Below are positions 7,806 through 15,653 of a stretch of DNA of 64,000 nt, in pieces. Source of the stretch: DYCT01 sp051875715 (lineage in GTDB: Bacteria; Bacteroidota; Bacteroidia; Bacteroidales; Bacteroidaceae); NCBI GenBank assembly GCA_051875715.1, contig JBJEHD010000017.1, positions 1 to 64,000 of the forward strand, written 5' to 3'. How positions within the stretch are numbered: position 1 is the first letter of the stretch; each line of letters begins with the position of its first letter. Both the position numbers and the translations under genes were made by a program. The notes under the pieces were generated by a model. It worked only from the letters and a program-made list of their open reading frames with translations, was not told where the DNA came from and did not search any database.

Positions 7806-9533
7806 TTAGTAGCCCGGGTTCTGCTTGCCTTCCAGTTTGGAGTTGATATCCATCTCATCCTGCGGGATGGGGAACAGTTCGTGCTTGCCCGGAACGAAGT
7901 TCTTGTAGGCCGGGTAGAGGTCCTTCACCGTCTTCGGGTTGATGTCGGCGATGGTCTTCTGGCCGAAGAGGTTCAGAGCCGAGAAGAGAACGTTCCAGCG
8001 GATGAGGTCGTACTTGCGCTGGCCTTCGAAGGCGAGTTCGAAGCCACGTTCCCAATAGAGGGCCGTGCGAACCTGGCCTTTTGCGTCGCTGTCGTCGATG
8101 AACAGGTTTCCGGTCGGATTGCCCGATGCGTCCAGTTCTTCCAGATCGTACACCTTCGGTGCCTTGTAGAAGTCGGCGTAGTTCGTACCGTCGATTTGCG
8201 TAGCGCCGGCACGTTCGCGCACCTTGTTGATGAGGCTCCAGGCCGTGGCCTGGTCGTCCAGTTCGTTGTAGGCTTCGGCGGCCATCAGCACCACGTCGGC
8301 ATAGCGGAGGAAGCAGTAGTTCACGTCCACGTTGTTCGGGTTCTTAAAGCCGAGCGGCATCCATTCTCTGCGCCACTTGCCCGGATACCAGTTCTTGCCG
8401 TTCTTCTGCTCAGTCTTCTTGTGGTTCTTCGTCGTGGCATCCCACTTGTACTGGTAGGTGCAGACCATGATGTCGCGGCGTGCGTCAGTATCTTCGAAGA
8501 AGTCTTTCCATTCCGGCACGACGCGGAAGAAGGCGTTGGCGCGGCCCATCACCTGGCTCATGTCGACACCGCTACCCGGTGCTTCCACCAGCGGACCGTT
8601 GTAGGTGCCCCATACGCCGGAATCTTCGCTGTCACCGCTGACGTTGAAGAAGGCGATTTCGAAGATGCTTTCCTTCGAGTCGAGCACACCGGCCGAGAAA
8701 CCCTTGAAAAGGCCGTCATAGCCGTCGGCATAGAAGTCGTGGTAGCCGTTGGCCTGGAAGGCTTCCCATTCCTTCGTTACGGCCTCGAAGTAGGTCTTGC
8801 GGGTTGCGTCGTCGGGGCGGGTCATGGTGCCGTCCATCTGCAGGCTGTAGCCGGCGCGTTGCAGGTAGGCACGCATCAAGAGGGCACGTGCGGCACCTTG
8901 CGTGGCGCGTTCGGGCGACGAACTGGCCGTGGCCCAATCCATGTTCTCTTTCGCGAAGTTCAGGTCTTTGATGATTTGGTCGTAAATCTTCTCACGGCTC
9001 GTACGGGGCTGGTAGGCATCCTCGTAGCCGGCCGAGTAGGTGGTCTTGTAAGGCACGTCGCCCCAATATTTCACCAGGTCGAGCGAGAACAGGGCACGGA
9101 GGAAGCGGGCTTCGGCCTCATAGCTTTTCAGACGTTTGTTGTCGGCATATCCTTCCATGTTCGTGATGCCGTCGATGGTGTAGTTGGCGCGGTCGATGCC
9201 TGTGTACTTCCACGTCCAGCAGTCTCTCACCCATGTGTTGCTGGCGCCGATGGTGTAGTGCGAAATGTCGCGGCGTGTGCCGTCGGTACCGGTACCCTGG
9301 ATATAGTAGGTGTCGTCCGAACTCGGCATGGCCATTTCGTATTGACCGTAGTGTTGCAGTTTGGCCAGGCAGTCGTAGATGCCCACGACGGCCATGTTGG
9401 CGTTGGTTTCGTTTACGAAGTAGTTCTCCTTCTCATAGTACGAATCCGGCTTTTCTGTCAGCGTGTCTTCGCAGGAAGTCGCTCCCAGCAAGGCCACTGC
9501 ACTCAGGATATAGATGAATTTATTCTTTTTCAT
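7806..9533 (-). CDS. susD: SusD-like glycan-binding lipoprotein
   Basis: 575 residues. Lipobox Cys21 (LLGATSC) after a short hydrophobic segment, then EDTLTEKPDSYY, the usual SusD N terminus. The N-terminal TPR-like part (NYTIDGI, YEAEARFLRALFSLDLVKYWGDVPY around 140-170) and the C-terminal RagB/SusD signature (YCFLRYADVVLMAAEAYNEL; LYWERGFELAFEGQRKYDLIRW) are both present, and the protein ends with KLEGKQNPGY. SusD proteins sit as a lid on the SusC channel and bind oligosaccharides at the outer membrane. Encoded 19 bases after the SusC gene in the canonical order. Ligand is presumably the uronate polymer cut by the two lyases of the operon. Confidence 0.95.
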   Translation of the reverse strand: MKKNKFIYILSAVALLGATSCEDTLTEKPDSYYEKENYFVNETNANMAVVGIYDCLAKLQHYGQYEMAMPSSDDTYYIQGTGTDGTRRDISHYTIGASNTWVRDCWTWKYTGIDRANYTIDGITNMEGYADNKRLKSYEAEARFLRALFSLDLVKYWGDVPYKTTYSAGYEDAYQPRTSREKIYDQIIKDLNFAKENMDWATASSSPERATQGAARALLMRAYLQRAGYSLQMDGTMTRPDDATRKTYFEAVTKEWEAFQANGYHDFYADGYDGLFKGFSAGVLDSKESIFEIAFFNVSGDSEDSGVWGTYNGPLVEAPGSGVDMSQVMGRANAFFRVVPEWKDFFEDTDARRDIMVCTYQYKWDATTKNHKKTEQKNGKNWYPGKWRREWMPLGFKNPNNVDVNYCFLRYADVVLMAAEAYNELDDQATAWSLINKVRERAGATQIDGTNYADFYKAPKVYDLEELDASGNPTGNLFIDDSDAKGQVRTALYWERGFELAFEGQRKYDLIRWNVLFSALNLFGQKTIADINPKTVKDLYPAYKNFVPGKHELFPIPQDEMDINSKLEGKQNPGY

Positions 9534-9552
9534 GTTTTCTGCAGATTAAGGA

Positions 9553-12500
9553 TTAGAATGTTAAGTTGAGACCAAATACGAACGAACGGCTGCGCGGATA
9601 AGCACCGAAGTCAACACCCGGAGTCAGACCGTTGCCACGGGTAGATACTTCCGGATCGTAACCGGTGTACGGTGTCCAGCAGAAGAGGTTTGTGCCCGTA
9701 GCGTAGAGGCGCAGGTTCTGTACGTAGATTTTCTTCATCCACTTCTTCGGGAAGGTGTAACCCAGCGTGACGTTGCTCAGACGGAGGAACGAAGCGTCCT
9801 CGACGGCCCACGAGTGAACGTACTTGTCGCCTTCTTCGAGGTCGGTCACCGAAGCGATGCTCTTGCCGGCGTTGAGGGCGGCCAGTTCGGTCGGGTCGGT
9901 CACTAGGTCACCGTTGGCGTTGATGGTCATCCAGCGGTTGCTGCTGTTGACGGCATCCAGCACGTTCTTGTTCGTGCGGCCCACGAGCGTGTTGGTCAGT
10001 TTCGTGGCGTTGAACACTTCGCCGCCGTAACTGAACGTGAAGAAGATGCTCAGGTCGAAGCCCTTGTAGTTGAAGGTGTTGTTGAAACCTCCGTAGAATT
10101 TCGGGTTGCTGTTGCCGATGACGGTGCGGTCCTTGTCGTCGATGACACCATCACCGATGTGCTTCACGCCTTGATCGTCCACCCATTCGTTGATGTCGGC
10201 AAACTTCCAGTCGCCCGGCTTCACGGCATCCTGCTTGATGGAGGAGCGGTAGGCGATACCGTCTTTCAGTTTGTAGGTCTGCGTGGCGGCATCGTAATCG
10301 AAATCATCTACCGTGTACACGCCCAGCGTCTTGTAGCCGTAGAACTGGCCCAGCGATTCGCCCACGGCGATGCGGTGGGTCTTGAGGTTGTAGCCGAAGT
10401 TGGCCTCTTCGAGGAAGTAGTCTTCGCCGGCCAGTGCTTTTACCTTGTTCTTATTGTGCGAGAGGGTCAGGTTGGTGGTCCAGGTGAAGTCGCGGTTCTG
10501 GATGTTGACCGAACTGATGGTCAGGTCCACACCTATGTTCTGTGTCTTACCGATGTTGCGGAGCATCGTGCTGTAGCCCGACGAAGTGGGCACCTTGGAG
10601 TTCAGCAACAGGTGCGTACTTTCGTTCACGTAGAATTCAGGGGCGATGGTCAGGCGTTGATTGAAGAAGCCCATGTCGAGACCGAGGTTGAACGTGTTGT
10701 TCGATTCCCAACGGAGGTCGGGGTTCGGAATCTGCGTCGGAGCATAACCGGACTGGGTGCTGTCGCCGTTCGGATAGGTCACACTGCCCAGGATGGCCAG
10801 CGAACCGTACGAGGAGATGCGGTTGTTACCCGACATACCGTAACCGGCGCGGAGTTTCAAGTCGGAGAATACGTCGAGGTTCTGGATAAACTCTTCTTCG
10901 CTCAGACGCCATGCGGCTGAAACGGCGGGGAAGATACCCCACTTGTTGTTGGCACCGAACTTCGACGAACCATCGGCACGGAGCGAGAAAGTCAGCAGGT
11001 ACTTCTCGGCCAGGTTGTAGTTCAAACGGGTGAAGAACGAGAGCAACTTGTCGTCGTAGTTCTGATAGGATTCGGGGATACCCGGAGTGGCACCCAGCGA
11101 GAGGTCTTCGAGGCCGATGGCATCGCTCGGGAAGTTGCTGGCGCTGGCCTTGAGGTAGCGGTTGTATTTCGATACCCATTCCTGACCCAACATGGCCGTG
11201 AAGTTATGTTTCTTCTTCTTCAGGTTGTAGGTCAAGACGTTCGATGTCTGGAAACTGCCGTTCTCGGTGTTCTTGATGCTACCGTTGATGCTCGAACGTT
11301 TGGCGGTCATCGACTCGGCACCGTAGAAGATTTCGTCGCGGCGGCTCTGGTAGCGCATACCGGTGGTGTTGCGGAAGGTCAAGCCCTTGCAGATTTCGAA
11401 GGTGAAACCTCCGTTGGCCTGCAACGTGCGGTATTCTTTGTTATTGATTTCTTCGCGGGCGGAAATCAGCGGGTTCTGCATCACGTTGCCCGTATCGTCG
11501 ACCAAGAGGGGGTCGCTTTCCGTCAGAAGGATGCTGTCGTCGTAGCCGATACCGGCCGTCGGACGGTATTGCAGGATGTGCTGCATCTTGTTGAAGCGGT
11601 CGCCGTTTTCCGACGTACCCATACCGTATACCTTCGTATAGTCGTAGCTGACGCGGCCGGTCACGGTCAGGCGCTTGCTGGCCTTGTGGTTGATGTTCAA
11701 CGAGAAGTTATCCTTGCTGTTGCCGCTGTAGACCATGGCGCCTTCGTCCTTGAAGTGCGAGTAGGCCAGGTTGTACTTGAATTCCTTGCTGCCGCCGGCG
11801 AAGGCCACGCGGTAGTTCTGCGTCACGGCCGTGCGTCCCAGGGTCTCCTTCTGCCAGTCTACACCTTCGCGGTTGGCGTAGTTCTTGCGGAGGTCGGCAT
11901 ACGGGCCATAGATTTCCTCGAACTTCTGCACCGTGTTGTCGCCGCTACCCACATTGAGTCGGCGTTCGTAGTCGGACAGTACGAATTCTTCGGTGGAGAG
12001 TACGTCCAACTTGTTGGCCACCTTCTTCACACCCACGTAGGCATCGAAGGTCACGTTGATCTTGCTGTTGTTCTTCGCACCGCTCTTGGTGGTGATGACC
12101 ACTACACCGTTGGCACCACGGGCACCGTAGATGGCCGTCGAGGATGCATCCTTCAAGATGTCGATGCTTTCAATCTCGGCGGGGTCGAGCGTCGACATAC
12201 CGTCTTCGCTGGGGAAACCGTCGATGACGTACAGCGGTTCGTTGCTCTGCGTGATGGAGATACCGCCACGTACGCGGATGGAGATTTCAGCACCCGGAGC
12301 ACCTTCGCTCTGCATCACCTGCACACCGGCTACGCGGCCGGCCAAGGCTTGCGTCACATCCGAGGTCGGGGTCTTCAGCAGTTCGTCGCTCTTGACCGAA
12401 ACGACCGAACCCGTCAGGTCTTTCCGTCGGGTAGTACCGTAACCGATGGCTACGACTTCTTCCAACTGGATGGCGTCGTTGTGGAGAACCACGTCGATTT

Positions 12501-12777
12501 GTTTCTTACCGGCAACTTTGACTTCCTGCGTCTGCATACCTACATAGGTAAATACGAGGACGTCCTTGGCTGCATTGTTTACTTTGATAGAGTACTGGCC
12601 GTTGAGGTCGGTGATGGTTCCGACGCCTTTGGCCCCTTTCAACATAACGTTGGCACCGATTACTTCCATGCCATCCGTGTCAGTCACTTTACCCGATACC
12701 GTCACGCTTTGCGCTTGGATGTTCAGGCTGGCCAGTAGGAACGTGGCCATGAAGAGGATTTTTGAAATTTTTCCCAT
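9553..12777 (-). CDS. susC: SusC-like TonB-dependent outer-membrane transporter
   Basis: 1074 residues. Signal peptide to about residue 23 (LLASLNIQAQ), a carboxypeptidase-D-like regulatory beta domain (about 24-100, VTVSGKVTDTDGMEVIGANV), the TonB-box region and a plug with GVQVMQSEGAPG, SIRVRGG and DGFP (about 110-230), then a 22-strand-type barrel ending in aromatic FVFGLNLTF. ILKDASSTAIYGARGANGVVVITTKSG is the classic SusC plug end. It imports oligosaccharides with SusD. First gene of the operon, with a promoter about 65 bases upstream. No extra N-terminal signalling domain is seen, so regulation by a regulator outside the window is likely. Confidence 0.96.
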   Translation of the reverse strand: MGKISKILFMATFLLASLNIQAQSVTVSGKVTDTDGMEVIGANVMLKGAKGVGTITDLNGQYSIKVNNAAKDVLVFTYVGMQTQEVKVAGKKQIDVVLHNDAIQLEEVVAIGYGTTRRKDLTGSVVSVKSDELLKTPTSDVTQALAGRVAGVQVMQSEGAPGAEISIRVRGGISITQSNEPLYVIDGFPSEDGMSTLDPAEIESIDILKDASSTAIYGARGANGVVVITTKSGAKNNSKINVTFDAYVGVKKVANKLDVLSTEEFVLSDYERRLNVGSGDNTVQKFEEIYGPYADLRKNYANREGVDWQKETLGRTAVTQNYRVAFAGGSKEFKYNLAYSHFKDEGAMVYSGNSKDNFSLNINHKASKRLTVTGRVSYDYTKVYGMGTSENGDRFNKMQHILQYRPTAGIGYDDSILLTESDPLLVDDTGNVMQNPLISAREEINNKEYRTLQANGGFTFEICKGLTFRNTTGMRYQSRRDEIFYGAESMTAKRSSINGSIKNTENGSFQTSNVLTYNLKKKKHNFTAMLGQEWVSKYNRYLKASASNFPSDAIGLEDLSLGATPGIPESYQNYDDKLLSFFTRLNYNLAEKYLLTFSLRADGSSKFGANNKWGIFPAVSAAWRLSEEEFIQNLDVFSDLKLRAGYGMSGNNRISSYGSLAILGSVTYPNGDSTQSGYAPTQIPNPDLRWESNNTFNLGLDMGFFNQRLTIAPEFYVNESTHLLLNSKVPTSSGYSTMLRNIGKTQNIGVDLTISSVNIQNRDFTWTTNLTLSHNKNKVKALAGEDYFLEEANFGYNLKTHRIAVGESLGQFYGYKTLGVYTVDDFDYDAATQTYKLKDGIAYRSSIKQDAVKPGDWKFADINEWVDDQGVKHIGDGVIDDKDRTVIGNSNPKFYGGFNNTFNYKGFDLSIFFTFSYGGEVFNATKLTNTLVGRTNKNVLDAVNSSNRWMTINANGDLVTDPTELAALNAGKSIASVTDLEEGDKYVHSWAVEDASFLRLSNVTLGYTFPKKWMKKIYVQNLRLYATGTNLFCWTPYTGYDPEVSTRGNGLTPGVDFGAYPRSRSFVFGLNLTF

Positions 12778-12841
12778 TATTTATAAGTATAAAATTAAGG
12801 TTATTTTTCCGACCGCTAAATTACAATTCATTTACACTCTC

Positions 12842-12872
12842 GCAAACATAAATTGTATCATCTTTGTTCAAA
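12842..12872 (-). promoter_or_regulatory. Bacteroidota-type promoter of susC
   Basis: On the minus strand TATGTTTGC (12842-12850) matches the -7 consensus TAnnTTTG, and TTTG (12869-12872) lies 18 bases upstream as the -33 element. The inferred start of transcription near 12835 gives a leader of about 55-60 bases. Confidence 0.65.
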
Positions 12873-12985
12873 TCTGATTTTACAATATCATTTTTGTCCA
12901 AACAAATGCGAAACCTGTTGAATTTGGCTGTTTGAGGGTCTGTGCTGCGTTAAAAAGCAATAAAAACAACTCTTGGTTTTTATGC

Positions 12986-13017
12986 TTGAAAATGTGCGTG
13001 GAATCCTTTATGTTTGC
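12986..13017 (+). promoter_or_regulatory. Bacteroidota-type promoter of trkH
   Basis: TATGTTTGC at 13009-13017 with TTG at 12986-12988, spacer 20 bases. The trkH ATG is at 13041, giving a short leader of roughly 20 bases. Bases 12778-13040 otherwise hold only the two diverging promoters. Confidence 0.6.
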
Positions 13018-13040
13018 AATCGCAAAACGGAAACCGGCCC

Positions 13041-14870
13041 ATGAATACCAAAAAATACCATAAGGCGTTGCTCTACCAGAGCCGATGGATGCTTCCCACC
13101 GTGCGGTGGTTGCTCCGGTGTGCGGCGGCCGTCACCTACCTGGCTTCGCTGACGCTGCTGGCTTCGCTGGTCTACAAACTTGGGTTCGAGATGTCCGAGC
13201 GCGAGGTCGGCTGGTTGGTCAAGGTGCATGGTGCCGTGTGGGTGGTTTTCCTGGTGGACATCGCTTTGCACCTGCTGCTGGACTATCGCGACACGAAGCG
13301 GGCCTTCAGGTCGGTCACGTGGGTGCTGAGCGTCCTGCTCTACCTGACGCTGCTGCCCGTTGTCTTTTTCGAACCGGAAGAGGGCCCCATCCGCTACGTG
13401 TGGCAGTTCTTCCACAGCCCGACCTATCGGTTGGTGATTCTGTCGCTGCTCTCGCTGCTGAACTTGTCCAACGGCGTGGTCCGTTTGCTGGGCCGACGCA
13501 CCAACCCTTCGCTGATTCTGGCCTGTAGTTTTTTCGTGCTCATCGTGTTGGGGACGGGCCTGCTGATGCTTCCCCGCTGCACCTATCACGGCATCGGGTG
13601 GACCGACGCCCTCTTTACGGCCACGAGTGCCACTTGTGTCACCGGCCTGGTGACGGTGGACGTGCCATCGACCTTCACGCCGCAGGGACAATGGATCATC
13701 GCCCTGCTGATGCAGATAGGCGGTCTGGGTGTGATGACGCTGACCAGTTTCTTCGCCCTCTTCTTCATGGGCAACACCTCCGTCTACAACCAGTTGGCCG
13801 TGCGCGACATGGTCAGCTCCGATTCGCTGGACTCGCTGCTGTCCACACTCCTTTATATATTAGGCTTCACGCTGCTCATCGAGTTGGCCGGCACGGCCCT
13901 GCTGCTGCTCGGCGTGCATGGCGACTTGGGCATGGGCTGGGAGGAGGAACTGGCGTTTGCCGCCTTCCACTCGGTCTCGGCCTTTTGCAACGCCGGCTTT
14001 TCGACCTTGCCGGGCGGCTTGGGCAACGAGACGCTGATGCACGGTCACAACTTCTTCTATTGGACCATCTCGTGGCTGATTGTGCTGGGCGGCATCGGTT
14101 TCCCCATCCTGGTCAACCTGCGCCGGATGGTGGCCTACGAACTGCGCCGCATCCTGAAAATCGTCTTTCGCAGACGGCGCGAACGCCGGCAGGTTCATCT
14201 GTTCAACCTCAATACGAAAATCGTGCTGGTGTTTTCCGCCCTGCTGCTCTTTGGCGGTACGGCCCTGTTCGCCTGGTTCGAGTGGGACGGCGCCTTGGCC
14301 GGTCTGTCGGCGGGCGAGCGGTTGACGCAGGCTTTTTTCAATGCGGCCTGTCCGCGAACGGCGGGTTTCTCCAGCGTGCCGCTGACCAGTTTCGGCATCC
14401 AGTCGCTTTTGCTGATGCTGATGCTGATGATGGTGGGCGGCGGTTCGCAGTCGACGGCCGGCGGCATCAAGGTCAATGCGTTCGCCGTGGTGGTGCTCAA
14501 CCTCTGGGCGGTGCTTCGCGGCAAGGACCGGGTGGAAATCTTCGGACGGGAGTTGCCGTACGATTCGGTGCGCCGTTCCGATGCCACCATCCTGGTCTAC
14601 CTGATTGCAGCGTTTGCCGGCATCTTTGTGCTGAGTTGGCTCGAACCGGAGCACTCGTTGCTGGCGCTGACCTTCGAATGCGTGTCGGCCCTGAGCACCG
14701 TGGGCTCGTCTCTCGACGTGACCCCCACGCTGGGGACGGCGAGCAAGTGCGTGGTGTCGTTTCTGATGTTCGTCGGACGTGTGGGCATGATTACCCTGCT
14801 CATGGGCATCGTGCGGCAGCAGCGCATCACCAACTATCGTTATCCTACTGACAACATCATAATCAACTGA
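13041..14870 (+). CDS. trkH: TrkH/KtrB-type potassium transporter, membrane subunit
   Basis: 609 residues from the ATG at 13041; an in-frame TTG at 13014 overlaps the promoter and is rejected. Several hydrophobic segments precede four pore-loop repeats recognisable by their selectivity-filter sequences: SATCVTGLVTVD, SVSAFCNAGFSTL, ACPRTAGFSSV and CVSALSTVGSSLD. Each keeps the filter Gly. This superfamily conducts K+ across the inner membrane and is gated by a cytoplasmic RCK partner, here encoded three bases downstream. The extra N-terminal membrane helices (about residues 20-140) make it longer than the shortest KtrB proteins. Whether coupling ion is H+ or Na+ cannot be read from the sequence. 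Confidence 0.93.
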   Translation: MNTKKYHKALLYQSRWMLPTVRWLLRCAAAVTYLASLTLLASLVYKLGFEMSEREVGWLVKVHGAVWVVFLVDIALHLLLDYRDTKRAFRSVTWVLSVLLYLTLLPVVFFEPEEGPIRYVWQFFHSPTYRLVILSLLSLLNLSNGVVRLLGRRTNPSLILACSFFVLIVLGTGLLMLPRCTYHGIGWTDALFTATSATCVTGLVTVDVPSTFTPQGQWIIALLMQIGGLGVMTLTSFFALFFMGNTSVYNQLAVRDMVSSDSLDSLLSTLLYILGFTLLIELAGTALLLLGVHGDLGMGWEEELAFAAFHSVSAFCNAGFSTLPGGLGNETLMHGHNFFYWTISWLIVLGGIGFPILVNLRRMVAYELRRILKIVFRRRRERRQVHLFNLNTKIVLVFSALLLFGGTALFAWFEWDGALAGLSAGERLTQAFFNAACPRTAGFSSVPLTSFGIQSLLLMLMLMMVGGGSQSTAGGIKVNAFAVVVLNLWAVLRGKDRVEIFGRELPYDSVRRSDATILVYLIAAFAGIFVLSWLEPEHSLLALTFECVSALSTVGSSLDVTPTLGTASKCVVSFLMFVGRVGMITLLMGIVRQQRITNYRYPTDNIIIN

Positions 14871-14873
14871 CCT

Positions 14874-15560
14874 ATGCGATACATCATCATTGGACTGGGC
14901 AACTACGGAGGTGTGCTGGCCGAGGAACTGGCCCTGCTGGGCAACGAGGTAATCGGAGCGGACAGCAACGCGCAGCGTGTGGATGCCTTGAAGGACAAAC
15001 TGGCCACGGCCTTCGTGCTCGATGCCACCGACGAGTCGGCCTTGTCGGCCCTGCCGCTGCACGACGTCGATGCCGTGTTCGTGACCATCGGCGAACACCT
15101 GGGCGACTCCATCCGGGTGCTGGCCTTGCTCAAACAACGCAAGGTGGCGCACATCTATGCCCGTGCCATCGACCCGGTGCACAAGGCCGTGCTCGAGGCT
15201 TTCGCGCCGGACCGGATTCTGACGCCGGAGAGCGATGCGGCCCGTCAACTGGCCGGTGAACTCGAACTGGGTGTCCGGGTGGAGACCTTCTCGGTCGACG
15301 AAGAACACCAGGTGTTCAAGTTTGCCATCCCGCCTTCCTTCGTGGGCTTCCGTGTGAACGAACTGAACTGCGAGCAGGAGTTCCGCCTGAAAATCCTTGC
15401 GCTGAAGCGGGCCGCCAGGGTGCAGAATTTCCTGGGCATTTCGATGAACGAGAAAACGGTGGCCAACGAACTGCCGGACGACGCCACGCTTCAGGAAGGC
15501 GACGAACTGGTGTGCTACGGCCGCTACCGCGACTTTCTGGCCTTCTGGAAGGCCATCTGA
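14874..15560 (+). CDS. trkA: TrkA/KtrA-type RCK potassium uptake regulator
   Basis: 228 residues. Begins MRYIIIGLGNYGGVLAEEL, a Rossmann GxGxxG nucleotide-binding loop (residues 7-12), with an acidic residue ending the second strand (IGADSN). The RCK-N domain covers about 1-130 and the smaller RCK-C domain about 140-225 (RVNELNCEQEF, LQEGDELVCYG). One RCK unit fits the KtrA type rather than the duplicated E. coli TrkA. It forms a cytoplasmic ring that gates TrkH in response to nucleotide. The start codon lies three bases after the trkH stop, so the two are co-transcribed and probably co-translated. The stop is immediately followed by the 22-bp repeat array. Confidence 0.93.
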   Translation: MRYIIIGLGNYGGVLAEELALLGNEVIGADSNAQRVDALKDKLATAFVLDATDESALSALPLHDVDAVFVTIGEHLGDSIRVLALLKQRKVAHIYARAIDPVHKAVLEAFAPDRILTPESDAARQLAGELELGVRVETFSVDEEHQVFKFAIPPSFVGFRVNELNCEQEFRLKILALKRAARVQNFLGISMNEKTVANELPDDATLQEGDELVCYGRYRDFLAFWKAI

Positions 15561-15562
15561 GG

Positions 15563-15650
15563 ACAAGTACCTTCATAAGCGCACGCGAGTACTCCCATCC
15601 TTGCATGAGAGTACTCGCGTGCGTCCATGAGGGTATGCTCTCGGACTCGG
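15563..15650. repeat. 22-bp tandem repeat array, 4 copies
   Basis: Four units of exactly 22 bases (15563-15584, 15585-15606, 15607-15628, 15629-15650) fill nearly the whole gap between the converging trkA and nadE stops. Unit positions 4-10 read AGTACCT, AGTACTC, AGTACTC and GGTATGC; copies 2 and 3 contain the palindrome GAGTACTC or nearly so, and end in CAT. The same core recurs at 42584-42671. No coding potential and no spacer structure. Confidence 0.85.
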
Positions 15651-15653
15651 GGA

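Noticed and set aside
15563..15650. CRISPR array
   Set aside because: Units abut directly with no unique spacers, period is 22 bases, copies are degenerate and no cas gene is nearby.
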